A stretch of 64,000 nt of DNA from Oscillospiraceae bacterium (GCA_022794215.1 JAAWEH010000024.1:1-64000); one strand, 5' to 3'. Positions 10,301-20,408 are shown, numbered from the stretch's first letter. Numbers and translations: made by a program. Notes: generated from the sequence alone by a model not told the origin.

Positions 10301-11116
10301 TCATTCTATTGATATTCTATCTCCCCGATCCAGGGAGTATACCTGCTTTTTCCCTTCCGGCAGAAGGGTTTCCGCTTCTTCATCAGAGAGGAATTCCGTC
10401 ATTACGCGGCGGTAGCGCTTGGGCAGGTGGGTGCTCTGGCACTTGGGGTTGAGGCGGCCCTCGATGGCGATGGTCTTGTAGTACTTTCGCCACAGGGCCC
10501 GGAAGGATTTCTCCCTCTCCCCGGCAGGGCCCATGTGGAATTCCTCCAGGGGGACAATGGCCCAATTATAGTTTACATAAAATATTGCTTCCCGGTGGGT
10601 TCGGTCATAAAGGACAAACTGTTCCCCGGAAAACCGGGCGGCAAAGTGGGGCGCCAGCAGGGGCAGAACCCGGTTTTTAGGTTCGATCTCCCCTACCAGG
10701 ATCCCCTCCAGCTCGGAAAAGCGGACAAACCCTTTCAGGTGATCCCACTCGGTCCACATTTTGGTCAGGGCCAGGTTTACTTTGGCCACCGTGGGGTCGC
10801 TCAGATCCTGGCGCACCCGATCCCCCTCCTGCAATCCCCTGTGTATCAAGTCATAGAGGGCCAGCTCCCGCTCCGGAAGGCAGGTGAGAAAGCCCCGGGC
10901 GATCAGCTTTTGAAAGGCGGGGGATATCCGCTTTAGGGCGGCGTAGACCCGCTTGGCCTTGTCCTCTTCCCGGAGGATTTCCCGCTCCTCCCAGAGGGTG
11001 GGGCCATCCCCGGTCAAGCGGAAGGCCATGGGGGGCTTGTTGTTTACATAACTCTCAAATATACAGGTGAGAAAGCCCCCAAAGGAGCCGTCATACCGGT
11101 AACAAATCTGTGATAT
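10301..11116 (-). CDS. DUF4130 / TIGR03915-type putative DNA metabolism protein; N-terminus extends to a non-canonical start
   Basis: In-frame upstream sequence ISQICYRYDGSFGGFLTCIFESYVNNKPP precedes the track's MAF start; no ATG/GTG/TTG after the upstream TGA stop; AAGGAG 9 nt before an ATA codon. Confidence 0.75.
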   Translation of the reverse strand: MSQICYRYDGSFGGFLTCIFESYVNNKPPMAFRLTGDGPTLWEEREILREEDKAKRVYAALKRISPAFQKLIARGFLTCLPERELALYDLIHRGLQEGDRVRQDLSDPTVAKVNLALTKMWTEWDHLKGFVRFSELEGILVGEIEPKNRVLPLLAPHFAARFSGEQFVLYDRTHREAIFYVNYNWAIVPLEEFHMGPAGEREKSFRALWRKYYKTIAIEGRLNPKCQSTHLPKRYRRVMTEFLSDEEAETLLPEGKKQVYSLDRGDRISIE

Positions 11117-11134
11117 TGGGCTCCTCTCCTTTCA

Positions 11135-11186
11135 TTATGTAAACTGATTTATGTTTATTATATTATGTAAATTATATTATGTCAAT
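11135..11186. repeat. 14-bp-period tandem array (4 units) of the TTATGTNAAC motif
   Basis: TTATGTAAACTGAT TTATGTTTATTATA TTATGTAAATTATA TTATGTCAATTTCT starting at 11135, 11149, 11163, 11177. Confidence 0.75.
11157..11185 (-). promoter_or_regulatory. Perfect-consensus SigA promoter of the DUF4130 gene
   Basis: Minus strand TTGACA-17 bp-TATAAT. Confidence 0.85.
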
Positions 11187-11308
11187 TTCTTATGGGGACG
11201 AAGCGGGGTCATTCTGCCCCCATAAATGCCCAAAAAGTGTTTATAAAAACATTGTCTGCGCCGCCCGTCAGGGGCGGAAAAGACTTTGGGGGAAATTTCA
11301 ATATTATG

Positions 11309-12571
11309 TCAACTAACCGCTCCGTCAAACAGGCTGATCTGCTGCCAGCTCTCCTCCCCCAGCTGGGCCTGTTCCAATCCGGCCAGGCGGCGGTAAACGC
11401 TCTCCGGGCTGCATCGCAGTCCGGGAAGCATCCGGCCGGAGCAGGTGATAAAATATTGGGCCCGCTTGAGGACAATGCCAAGGCGCTTGAGCCCTTCAAA
11501 GCTCAGGGGCCCCCGGCGGCGGGCAACCACGATCCGCTGGGCTCCCCGGACGCCGATGCCGGGGACACGAAGGATGGCTTCGTAGTCGGCCCGGTTCACC
11601 TCCACAGGGAAAAACTCCGGGTGGCGGAGGGCCCAGTCGCTTTTGGGATCCAGGGCGGCGTCGAAGTTGGGGTGGGTCTCGTCCAGGATCTCCTGGGCGG
11701 TGAAGCCGTAGAACCGGAGGAGCCAGTCGGCCTGGTAGAGCCGATGCTCCCGGAGGAGGGGGGGCTTGAAGCCGGCGGGAGCGGGCAGGAGCTTGTTGTC
11801 AGAGACAGGCATATAGGCAGAGAAAAAGACTCTCTTTAGATGATACTTCTGATAGAGGCCCTGGGTCAAGGACAAAATGTGATGGTCGCTCTCCGGGGTG
11901 GCTCCCACGATCATCTGGGTGGACTGGCCGGCCGGGGCAAAGCGGGGAGCGTGGCGGTAGAGCTTCAGCTCCGCCTTGGACTGCTCCGAGCCGTCCCGGA
12001 TCTGAGCCATGGGCTTGAAGATGGCCGATTTGGTCTTGTCCGGGGCCAGCAGCTGAAGGGAGGTTTCGGAAGGCAATTCGATATTGACACTCAGCCGGTC
12101 GGCCAGAAGCCCCAGCCGGTGTGTCAAGCCCGGGTCGGCGCCGGGGATGGCCTTGGCGTGGATGTAGCCGTTGAAATGGTACTCGGTACGCAGCAGGCGC
12201 AGGGCCTCGATCATCCGCTCGGTGGTGAAGTCGGGATCTTTCAGCACCGCGGAGGAGAGAAACAGACCCTCAATGTAGTTCCGGCGGTAAAACTGGATGG
12301 TGAGCTCCGCCAGCTCCCGGGGGGTGAAGGCGGTGCGGGGGACATCGTTGGACTTGCGGTTGACGCAGTAGGCGCAGTCGTAGCAGCAATGGTTGGTCAT
12401 CAATACCTTCAAAAGGGAGATGCACCGGCCGTCGGCGGAGAAGGTATGGCAGCAGCCGGAGTTGGTGGCGGTGCCGATGGTGCCCGGCTTTCCGCCCCGA
12501 ACCACCCCGCTGGAGGTACAGGCGGCGTCGTATTTGGCGGCGTCGGCCAGAACGGTAAGTTTTTCCATCAT
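11309..12571 (-). CDS. Putative DNA modification/repair radical SAM protein (TIGR03916, rSAM_link_UDG)
   Basis: LLKVLMTNHCCYDCAYCVNRKSND radical SAM CxxxCxxC variant; C-terminal HhH RVPGIGVRGAQRIVVARR. Confidence 0.88.
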   Translation of the reverse strand: MMEKLTVLADAAKYDAACTSSGVVRGGKPGTIGTATNSGCCHTFSADGRCISLLKVLMTNHCCYDCAYCVNRKSNDVPRTAFTPRELAELTIQFYRRNYIEGLFLSSAVLKDPDFTTERMIEALRLLRTEYHFNGYIHAKAIPGADPGLTHRLGLLADRLSVNIELPSETSLQLLAPDKTKSAIFKPMAQIRDGSEQSKAELKLYRHAPRFAPAGQSTQMIVGATPESDHHILSLTQGLYQKYHLKRVFFSAYMPVSDNKLLPAPAGFKPPLLREHRLYQADWLLRFYGFTAQEILDETHPNFDAALDPKSDWALRHPEFFPVEVNRADYEAILRVPGIGVRGAQRIVVARRRGPLSFEGLKRLGIVLKRAQYFITCSGRMLPGLRCSPESVYRRLAGLEQAQLGEESWQQISLFDGAVS

Positions 12572-12605
12572 ATCCACGGCCCTTTCCCTCCTCCGTAAAA
12601 TCAAA

Positions 12606-13169
12606 TCAGCCCAGGAGCTCCATCACCTGTCGGTATTTTTCTCCATAAAACCCCCGGCTTTTCAGGGACAGCTTATCGAAACTCCGCTTCAGCTTCCCCC
12701 TGACAAAGGCTTTCCCCTCCGCGATCCCCATGCCCTTCTGCACGTAGGCCAGATAGAATAAGCCGGGTACATTGTCAAAATGGGAGATAGCGTCGGCGTC
12801 CGCCACACAAATCTCCTCCATACTGCTCTTGCCCACCTGTACGCTCCCCCGGTGGTTCCGGATGCAGGCCTGGACCAGAGGGATCTTTTCCCGGTCGTAG
12901 CCCAGATTTTCCAGCAACTCTCCTGCCATTCTCGCCCCGTGCTCATGGTGCAGTTCGTAAAGGCTGTAATCGGTCACCGAGGCAATATCGTGGAGCCAGG
13001 CGGCGATAGCCACCACCTCCCGGTCCGCCCCATACCGCTCCGCCAGCGCCATCCCATTTTTCACCACGGTCTCGATGTGATCATAGCAGCCCATCCCAAA
13101 CCGGTTTTCCGGCTGCCGGCACCGTTCATACACCTCCCGCCGCAGATATTCCAAAATATCCTCCCGCAT
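12606..13169 (-). CDS. HD-domain phosphohydrolase
   Basis: AAWLHDIAS..., HHEHGARMAGELL HD motif. Confidence 0.85.
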   Translation of the reverse strand: MREDILEYLRREVYERCRQPENRFGMGCYDHIETVVKNGMALAERYGADREVVAIAAWLHDIASVTDYSLYELHHEHGARMAGELLENLGYDREKIPLVQACIRNHRGSVQVGKSSMEEICVADADAISHFDNVPGLFYLAYVQKGMGIAEGKAFVRGKLKRSFDKLSLKSRGFYGEKYRQVMELLG

Positions 13170-13176
13170 GCCCGCC

Positions 13177-13494
13177 TCACTCCTCCCTACTTTCCACTGT
13201 CTCCAGCAGAAAGGTCACAGGCCGCACTCCGTCTTTACAACAGACGATATTGACCCCATCCCGGTTTTGCCAGGGGACGCAGGCGGCCCCGGCAGAGAGG
13301 GCGGAGACGCTGGGGTAGACATCCACCCAGGCCCAGGGACAGAAACCCGCCGGCATCTCCGCGCCGCCTGTATAGAGAAAGGTATCGCCCTCCTGAAAAA
13401 AATCGCACTCCACATCAGGGTAGTCCGTAAGATATTTTTCGGCAATATCTTGATAGAGCTGTTTGCGGAGAACGGTAATCCTTACCGGTTTCAT
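13177..13494 (-). CDS. TIGR04076-like conserved hypothetical protein
   Basis: MKPVRITVLRKQLYQDIAEKY...CPWAWVDVYPSVSALSAGA; RBS before MKPV. Confidence 0.65.
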   Translation of the reverse strand: MKPVRITVLRKQLYQDIAEKYLTDYPDVECDFFQEGDTFLYTGGAEMPAGFCPWAWVDVYPSVSALSAGAACVPWQNRDGVNIVCCKDGVRPVTFLLETVESREE

Positions 13495-13646
13495 TAGTAT
13501 CTCCCCTATCGAACAGTTGTGCTTTTTATTATAGTACAAATGTTCCTATTGTCAAGTTGTATTTTTTCCCGTCAACTCATCTTAAGTCCATTTTATAGGA
13601 CACTTCCTCTGATAGAATGACAGCATCAGAAAGGAGTGAGGCTCAA

Positions 13647-13775
13647 ATGACGGAGCAGTTTGAATTGCGGTATGTGCGGGGCCATGTGGAGGTTTACGAC
13701 AAGAGCGGGCGGTTCTGCTTCTCGGCGGACACCATGGGGGAGGCCCAGGACGAATTGCGGGATATGGCGGCCTGA
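13647..13775 (+). CDS. 42-aa conserved-looking microprotein (below ORF-track cutoff)
   Basis: AGGAG RBS, MTEQFELRYVRGHVEVYDKSGRFCFSADTMGEAQDELRDMAA, own terminator. Confidence 0.6.
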   Translation: MTEQFELRYVRGHVEVYDKSGRFCFSADTMGEAQDELRDMAA

Positions 13776-13792
13776 GCCATCCGAAAACAAAA

Positions 13793-13832
13793 CGGCCCAG
13801 CCTGTACGCATACAGGCTGGGCTGGTTTTTGT
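13793..13832 (+). terminator. Rho-independent terminator
   Basis: cccagcctgta cgca tacaggctggg ctggttttt. Confidence 0.88.
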
Positions 13833-13840
13833 GCCGGGCG

Positions 13841-14386
13841 CTATATGAGCTGGGCGGCGCCCAGGAGCACCAGAAGAGCCCCGGAGAGGGGAAGGGCCAG
13901 CTTGCTCCAGCGGGACAGCCGGCGGCCCAGGCGGCGGCCCATTTGCAGAGAGAGCAGGGTCACCACAAAATTCCAGGATGAGGCCAGCACCGGGGAAAGG
14001 CCGGTGACTCCGGCGGCGATCCCCACCCCGGCATTGTTTACCGCCAGGGCTCCGGAGAGGGCCAGCCAGCCCCGGGAGGCCTCCTGCAAAGGCTCCCCCT
14101 TTCCCCGGAGGGCATCCAGTAAGTACCAAAGGCCCAGGGCGGCGAGGGCCAGACCCCCCAACTTTTCCGAAAGTCCCTGGGGCAGAAAAGATGCGCCGAT
14201 GGCTCCCAGGGTTAGGGAGAGAAAGGTCACCGCTGTGGTCACCGCCGCGGCGGTCAGCAGCTCCCGGAGGCCCAGGGGGATCCCCCGGGCACCCTGGCCC
14301 ATGGCGGCCAGAAGGGTATCCAGATTACAGGCCAGAGCAAAGAGAAAACCCGCGGCCAGCGCGGAAAGAACGTCCAATGTCATCAC
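13841..14386 (-). CDS. YtaF-like sporulation membrane protein (MntP-like fold)
   Basis: ACNLDTLLAAMGQGARGI...AVNNAGVGIAAGVTG repeat arrangement. Confidence 0.75.
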   Translation of the reverse strand: MMTLDVLSALAAGFLFALACNLDTLLAAMGQGARGIPLGLRELLTAAAVTTAVTFLSLTLGAIGASFLPQGLSEKLGGLALAALGLWYLLDALRGKGEPLQEASRGWLALSGALAVNNAGVGIAAGVTGLSPVLASSWNFVVTLLSLQMGRRLGRRLSRWSKLALPLSGALLVLLGAAQLI

Positions 14387-14462
14387 CTCTCCCCCATCCT
14401 ATGGCACTGGGGGAAGAGGGGTGAGAAGGCGGGAACGGGCCCTTGTTTTGGGACAGCGGCTA

Positions 14463-14588
14463 TGGTATAATCGTCACATACTATCTTGCTTTGCAAGCAC
14501 TTTTGCTTCGTGGCAGAATTGCCGCAAGCGGCGATTCTATTGATCGAACTGAATATACCGCAGCGGCGCTTTGCGTCTGTGGTATATT
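14463..14588 (+). repeat. Hairpin-array intergenic element B
   Basis: TGGTATAAT ... TCTTGCTTTGCAAGC, GAATTGCCGCaaGCGGCGATTC, ATATACCGCAG..CTGTGGTATAT. Confidence 0.5.
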
Positions 14589-14614
14589 TTCCCCATCAAA
14601 AGGAGGATGGACAG

Positions 14615-15205
14615 ATGAGCGGCAAAGAGGAGTTTTTGGAGATCTACCGGGAAAATATCCACCGGGAGGGGGCCGAGGCCCTGCTGGATTACCTGGAAAA
14701 TAAGTCTGACTTTTTCTCCTGCCCTGCTTCGGCCCGGTACCATGGGGCCTATGCGGGCGGGCTTTGCGACCACAGCTTAAACGTTTACCACTGTCTGGTG
14801 GATTATCTGGCCCGGGAGCGGGTGCAGGAGCTGTACGGGCTGGAGGTCTCCCCCGAGAGCGTGACCATCGCCGCCCTGCTCCACGATCTTTGCAAGATCG
14901 GGTGCTACAAGGCCGGGTCGCGGAACGTGAAGAACGAGGTCACGGGACAGTGGGAGAAGGTGCCCACCTTCTTTTTTGAGGATCCTCTGCCCTATGGACA
15001 CGGGGAGAAATCCGTTTACATCATTTCCGGCTTCATGAAGCTGAAGCGGGAGGAGGCCATGGCCATCCGGTGGCACATGGGCTTTTCCGGCGGCGAGGAC
15101 AGCCGCCTGGTGGGGCAGGCTTTGGAGAAGTATCCCCTGGCCTTCGCCCTCAGTGTGGCCGACATGGAGGCCACCTATTTCCTGGAAGGAGAACAAAACG
15201 CCTGA
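14615..15205 (+). CDS. HD-domain hydrolase
   Basis: GAYAGGLCDHSLNVYHCLVDYL...IAALLHDLCKIGCY; RBS aggagg before ATG. Confidence 0.85.
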   Translation: MSGKEEFLEIYRENIHREGAEALLDYLENKSDFFSCPASARYHGAYAGGLCDHSLNVYHCLVDYLARERVQELYGLEVSPESVTIAALLHDLCKIGCYKAGSRNVKNEVTGQWEKVPTFFFEDPLPYGHGEKSVYIISGFMKLKREEAMAIRWHMGFSGGEDSRLVGQALEKYPLAFALSVADMEATYFLEGEQNA

Positions 15206-16575
15206 TGGAGGACAAAAACGCACTTGGCACCGCCCCGGTGGGGCGGCTGATGGCAAAATTGGCGGTTCCCGCGGTGGCGGCCCAGCTGATCAACGCCCTT
15301 TACAACATTGTGGATCGGATGTACATCGGCCATATGGCGGATGCGGGAGACCTGGCCCTCACAGGGCTGGGGGTGGCCTTCCCCGTTATCATGTTTATTT
15401 CGGCCCTGTCCTCCCTGGCGGGAATGGGAGGCGGCTCCAGGGCCGCCATCCGTATGGGAGAAAAGGATATTGACGGGGCGGAGGCCATTTTGGGGGGGTG
15501 CACCGCCCTGCTGCTGGTAATGGCCGTAGCCGCCACCCTGCTCTTCCAGATTTTTAAGGAGCCTCTGCTGCTTTTGTTCGGGGCCAGCGAGAACACTCTG
15601 CCCTATGCCAGCGGATATCTGGGGATCTATCTCTGGGGTACGGTTTCCGTACTGCTGGCCTTGGGACTCAACAATTTTGTCACCACTCAGGGCTTTGCCA
15701 CCTTCTCCATGCTGACGGTGGTCATTGGGGCCGTTTGCAACATTATTTTGGATCCCATTTTTATCTTCGGGCTACAAATGGGTGTGCAGGGCGCGGCTTT
15801 GGCCACTGTGCTGGCTCAGACCGTTTCCGCCCTTTGGGTGCTGTTCTTCCTGATGGGAAAGCGGACTTTATTAAAGCTGCGCTTCCAGCATTTGCGTCTG
15901 AAGGCCTCGGTTCTGCTGCCGGTGATCGCCATCGGGGTCTCTCCCTTTATTATGCAGTCCACCGAGAGCCTGGTGAGCATCTCCTTCAACTCCTCCCTGC
16001 TCAAATACGGCGGGGATCCCTATGTGGGGGCTATGACCATCGCCTCCTCGGTGATGCAGGTGGGAACCATGCCCCTCCACGGGCTGTCTCAGGGCGCCCA
16101 GCCCATCATCGGGTTTAACTACGGGGCGGGAAAGCTGGATCGGGTAAAGCAGGCTTTTCGGCTGCTGTTTATTTGCTGTCTTACCTTTACGGTGGCCATT
16201 TGGGCGCTGGTGGAGCTGTTCCCGGAGGTCTTTATCGCCGTTTTCAACGACAAGCCCCAGCTGGTGACGGTGGCCACCCAGACCCTGCGGGTCTATTTTG
16301 CGGGGATCTTTATGTTCGGGATCCAGTCCGCCTGTCAGCAGACCTTTGTGGCCCTGGGAGAGGCCAAGATCTCCCTGTTTCTGGCCCTGCTGCGGAAGGT
16401 CATTTTGCTCATTCCCCTCATCTTTATCCTGCCCCTGTTTCTGCCCAACAAGGTCTTTGCCGTTTGGCTGGCAGAGCCGGTGGCGGATATCTGCGCGGCG
16501 GTGACCACGGGGTGCATGTTTGCCTATCGGTTTCCCCGGATACTAAAGCGGCGGGAGCAGGAATTGGGGACATAA
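15205..16575 (+). CDS. MATE family efflux transporter
   Basis: LMAKLAVPAVAAQLINALYNIVDRMYIGHM; TGATG overlap with upstream gene. Confidence 0.92.
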   Translation: MEDKNALGTAPVGRLMAKLAVPAVAAQLINALYNIVDRMYIGHMADAGDLALTGLGVAFPVIMFISALSSLAGMGGGSRAAIRMGEKDIDGAEAILGGCTALLLVMAVAATLLFQIFKEPLLLLFGASENTLPYASGYLGIYLWGTVSVLLALGLNNFVTTQGFATFSMLTVVIGAVCNIILDPIFIFGLQMGVQGAALATVLAQTVSALWVLFFLMGKRTLLKLRFQHLRLKASVLLPVIAIGVSPFIMQSTESLVSISFNSSLLKYGGDPYVGAMTIASSVMQVGTMPLHGLSQGAQPIIGFNYGAGKLDRVKQAFRLLFICCLTFTVAIWALVELFPEVFIAVFNDKPQLVTVATQTLRVYFAGIFMFGIQSACQQTFVALGEAKISLFLALLRKVILLIPLIFILPLFLPNKVFAVWLAEPVADICAAVTTGCMFAYRFPRILKRREQELGT

Positions 16576-16613
16576 AAAAGAGGGATCGGCCCTGGGCCGA
16601 TCCCTCTTTTTTT
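16574..16613. terminator. Bidirectional terminator
   Basis: aaaaaagagggatcggccc tgggccgatccctctttttttt. Confidence 0.88.
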
Positions 16614-17638
16614 TATTGGTCAATCCATGCGCTTCCCAGGACGCTGTCCCCGGAATAGAATACCGCCAGCTGGCCCGGTGTGGGGGCCCGGACGGGGGTA
16701 TGGGCGGTGACTTGGACGCCGCCGTCTGCCGTGGGGGCAATGGTGCAGGGGGTCTCGGTCTTGGCGTGGCGGAAGCGGGCGGCGACCTCTTGAGGGGCGT
16801 CCAGGGTGGGAATGGAGATCCAGTTGGGGGAGGTGCAGAGGATGTCCCGGCGCAGGAGGTCGGAGCCGTCGGAGAGGGTGACGGTGTTGGCGCTGGGGTC
16901 GATTTTGGAGACATAGTAGCGATGAGGGCCGGAAATGCCCAGACCCCGGCCCTGGCCCAGGGTGTAATGGTGAATCCCCTTGTGGCGGCCCAGTACGGCG
17001 CCGTCGGGGGTGATAAAGTCCCCTTCGGGGGCGGAGGCGCCGCGGCGGTTCAGCCAGGCGGCGTAGTCATCGTCGGGGATGAAGCAGATCTCCATGCTGT
17101 CCGGCTTCTCCGCCACCGGGATGCCGAAGGCTTTGGCCTTCTCCCGCACGGTAGACTTATCGTAATTTCCAAGGGGGAAAATTACCCTTTGTAATATCTC
17201 CTGGGGCAGACGGGCGAGCATGTAGGACTGGTCATTGGCGGGCATTCCCTTGAGAAGAAGGGTTCGGCCGGTTTCCCCTTGGGCGGTGCGGGCATAGTGG
17301 CCGGTGGCGATGTGTTCCGCCCCCAGCTCCTCCGCCAGGGCCAGGAGAGAGGGAAATTTTACCAGGGGGTTGCACCGGGCGCAGGGCAGGGGGGTTCGGC
17401 CTGACAGGTATTCCGCGGCAAAGGGGGCTTTGACATGCTTCTCCAGGGCCTGGGAGATGTCCATGGTGTGGAATTCGATGTCCAACTCCTCCGCCACCTT
17501 GCGGGCGTCGCTCTCCCCGGCGGACTCGGGGCCGATGGAGAGATAGAGGCCGATTACGGTATAATGCTCCATCAGCAAGCGGGCGGCCACGGCGGAGTCT
17601 ACCCCGCCGGAGAGCCCCAGAACGGCTTTAGGCTTCAT
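16613..17638 (-). CDS. mnmA: tRNA-specific 2-thiouridylase
   Basis: [34 protein letters not shown]. Confidence 0.95.
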   Translation of the reverse strand: MKPKAVLGLSGGVDSAVAARLLMEHYTVIGLYLSIGPESAGESDARKVAEELDIEFHTMDISQALEKHVKAPFAAEYLSGRTPLPCARCNPLVKFPSLLALAEELGAEHIATGHYARTAQGETGRTLLLKGMPANDQSYMLARLPQEILQRVIFPLGNYDKSTVREKAKAFGIPVAEKPDSMEICFIPDDDYAAWLNRRGASAPEGDFITPDGAVLGRHKGIHHYTLGQGRGLGISGPHRYYVSKIDPSANTVTLSDGSDLLRRDILCTSPNWISIPTLDAPQEVAARFRHAKTETPCTIAPTADGGVQVTAHTPVRAPTPGQLAVFYSGDSVLGSAWIDQ

Positions 17639-19451
17639 GGTGACCGCCTTTCTCCAGGTACACCATCAGCGCCGCCACGTCGGCGGGGCTGACCCCCGAA
17701 ACCCGGCTGGCCTGACCCAGGTTTTCCGGGCGGATCTTGTCCAGCTTTTGGCGGGCCTCCAGGCGAAGGCCTTGTAGGTTTACATAATTTATGTCCGGGG
17801 GGAGGGGGTGACGCTCCAGTTTTTTCATCTCCTCCACCTGGCGTTCCTGGCGGCGGATGTAACCGGCGTATTTGATCTCGATCTCCGCTGCCTCGGTGAC
17901 AGCCGGCGGCAAATCAGGACGGGCGGGGTCCAGCTCGGCAATGCTCTCGTAAGTGTTTTCCGGGCGGCGGAGGAGGTCAGCCAGACGGCCGCCGGGACAG
18001 CCGGTTTTTTCCAGGCGCTTGATCTCGGCGTCTACGGCGGCGTATTTGTCCAGAACCGCTTGATACTCCTGCTCGCTGACCAGGCCCACGGCATGGCCGA
18101 TATGGGAAAGGCGGCGGTCCGCGTTGTCCTGGCGCTGGAGAAGGCGGTATTCGGTGCGGGAGGTCATCATGCGGTAAGGTTCATTGGTGCCCTTTGTCAC
18201 CAGATCGTCGATGAGGACGCCAATGTAGCCCTGGTCACGGGTCAGGATCAGGGGCGGTTTACATAAAATTTTCAGGGCGGCGTTGACGCCCGCCATGAGG
18301 CCCTGGGCGGCAGCCTCCTCATAGCCGGAGGAGCCGTTGAATTGGCCGGCACCGTAGAGACCGGGGATTTTTTTGTGCTCCAGGGTTGGCTTTAGCTCGG
18401 TGGGATCCACGCAGTCGTACTCGATGGCATAGGCCGGACGGGTCATCTCGGCCTGCTCCAAGCCGGGGATGGTGTGGAGCATTTGCACCTGGATCTCCTC
18501 GGGAAGAGAGGAGGAGAAGCCCTGGATGTAGAGCTCTTCCGTATCAAGGCCCATGGGCTCAATAAAGAGCTGGTGCCGGGGCTTGTCGGCAAAGCGAACC
18601 ACCTTGTCCTCAATGGAGGGACAGTACCGGGGGCCCACCCCCTGAATGACCCCGGAAAAGAGAGGGGAGCGATCCAGGTTGGCCCGGATAACCTGATGGG
18701 TCTCCTCGGTGGTATAGGTAAGATAGCACACCGCCCGGTTTTCCGGGGGCCGGCGGGTGGAGAAAGAGAAGGGCACCGGAGTTTCGTCCCCCTCCTGGAG
18801 CTCCATTTTGGAGAAGTCCACGCTGCGGCGGTTGACCCGGGGGGGCGTGCCCGTTTTGAAACGGCGGAGGGTAACTCCAAGCCCTTTCAGACTCTCGGAC
18901 AGGGCGCCCGCAGCGGCGAGGCCGTCGGGCCCGCTGTCCTGAACCACGTCGCCCACGATGGTGCGTCCGGTAAGGTAGGTGCCTGAACAGACGATGGCGG
19001 CCTTTACCCGGTAGACCGCGCCGTGGGCGGTGCGGACAGCGGAGACGGCCCCGTTTTCGGTGAGGATATCCGTAATTTCCGCCTGCTTGACCCACAGGTT
19101 TTCCTGCCGCTCCAGGGTGTGCTTCATAAGTTCCTGGTAACGGCGGCGGTCGGCCTGGGCCCGGAGGGACCAGACGGCGGGGCCCTTGCCCTTGTTCAGC
19201 ACCCGGTACTGGATGCAGGCCTTGTCCGCAGCTTTGGCCATCTCGCCCCCCAGGGCGTCGATCTCCCGCACCAGGTGGCCCTTGCCGGTGCCGCCGACGG
19301 CGGGGTTGCAGGGCATGTTTCCCACTGCGTCCAGGTTTACGGTAAAGCAGAGGGTACTGAGGCCCATGCGAGCCGAGGCCAGGGCTGCTTCAATCCCCGC
19401 ATGGCCTGCGCCGATGACGGCCACGTCAAAGGTTCCGGCCTGATAATCCAT
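17628..19451 (-). CDS. mnmG: tRNA uridine-5-carboxymethylaminomethyl modification enzyme
   Basis: [64 protein letters not shown]. Confidence 0.97.
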   Translation of the reverse strand: MDYQAGTFDVAVIGAGHAGIEAALASARMGLSTLCFTVNLDAVGNMPCNPAVGGTGKGHLVREIDALGGEMAKAADKACIQYRVLNKGKGPAVWSLRAQADRRRYQELMKHTLERQENLWVKQAEITDILTENGAVSAVRTAHGAVYRVKAAIVCSGTYLTGRTIVGDVVQDSGPDGLAAAGALSESLKGLGVTLRRFKTGTPPRVNRRSVDFSKMELQEGDETPVPFSFSTRRPPENRAVCYLTYTTEETHQVIRANLDRSPLFSGVIQGVGPRYCPSIEDKVVRFADKPRHQLFIEPMGLDTEELYIQGFSSSLPEEIQVQMLHTIPGLEQAEMTRPAYAIEYDCVDPTELKPTLEHKKIPGLYGAGQFNGSSGYEEAAAQGLMAGVNAALKILCKPPLILTRDQGYIGVLIDDLVTKGTNEPYRMMTSRTEYRLLQRQDNADRRLSHIGHAVGLVSEQEYQAVLDKYAAVDAEIKRLEKTGCPGGRLADLLRRPENTYESIAELDPARPDLPPAVTEAAEIEIKYAGYIRRQERQVEEMKKLERHPLPPDINYVNLQGLRLEARQKLDKIRPENLGQASRVSGVSPADVAALMVYLEKGGHHEA

Positions 19452-19511
19452 GTTGACCCCTCCTTTCTGTCGGTTTTCTCTTGTTCTCCCCATGGTTCGT
19501 CCGGTATGGGG

Positions 19512-20408
19512 TCAGTTTCCGTATACGATCCGAATGGGGGTATTCACCGCGGCGATCTCCGTTTCGGTGTGCTCACCGCCAAACTCGCCGTCCAGGGTGA
19601 AGGGCACCGGCTGAGCGCTGGTGATGTGCAGGCGGGAGGTATGGAGGCCCACCACGCCGCTCTCCGCATCATACTCTTGTCTGGCCAGGGCGTGGATGAT
19701 GGCGTTGAGCTGGGGCACCGACCGGGGCCGCTCCACCAGCACCAGCTCCAAAAGTCCGTCGTCCAGGATCACCTCGTCGCTGGGAAGGCCGATAATGCCG
19801 CCTACGGAGACGGTGTTGCTCACCATGCCATAGAGATACTCCCCCTCCAGCACGCCGCCGTCGTGCTCCACCCGGAGGGGATAGCCCTTTAAGCCGGTCA
19901 GCTCGGAGACTCCCTTCAGCACATAGGCCAGATGCCCCAGGGTGTTTTTGAACTGCTGGGGGGTATTGTAAGCCACGTCGGTGAAGGCGCCAAAGGCGGC
20001 CACATAGATGAAATACCGCTCTCCCAACCGCCCGATGTCCACCGGCTTGGGCTCCCCTACGGCGGCCAGGGCCGCCATCTCCGCCATGCCCCGGGGCAGC
20101 TTCAGGTTCCGGGCATAGTCGTTGGTGGTACCGGCGGGAAGGTAGCCGATGGGAGGGCGGGCGCTCTCAGGCAGGGACATGAGGCCGGTGACTACCTCGT
20201 GAAGGGTGCCGTCCCCGCCGCAGCAAGCCAGGCGATCAAACTGAGGGGCCAGCTCCCGGGCGGCTCGGGAGGCGTCTCCCGGAGCCTGGGTGGGGTAGAC
20301 GGTGACCAGCCGGCCCGCTTTAGTGAAAGCGTTAAGGATCTCCGCCAGCTTGCTGCGAACCTGGCCCCGGCCCGCATGGGGATTATAAATAAACAACAGT
20401 TTTTCCAT
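19512..20408 (-). CDS. Diacylglycerol/lipid kinase family protein (YegS/BmrU-like)
   Basis: MEKLLFIYNPHAGRGQVRSKLAEI, CCGGDGTLHEVVTG, GYLPAGTTNDYARNL. Confidence 0.92.
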   Translation of the reverse strand: MEKLLFIYNPHAGRGQVRSKLAEILNAFTKAGRLVTVYPTQAPGDASRAARELAPQFDRLACCGGDGTLHEVVTGLMSLPESARPPIGYLPAGTTNDYARNLKLPRGMAEMAALAAVGEPKPVDIGRLGERYFIYVAAFGAFTDVAYNTPQQFKNTLGHLAYVLKGVSELTGLKGYPLRVEHDGGVLEGEYLYGMVSNTVSVGGIIGLPSDEVILDDGLLELVLVERPRSVPQLNAIIHALARQEYDAESGVVGLHTSRLHITSAQPVPFTLDGEFGGEHTETEIAAVNTPIRIVYGN

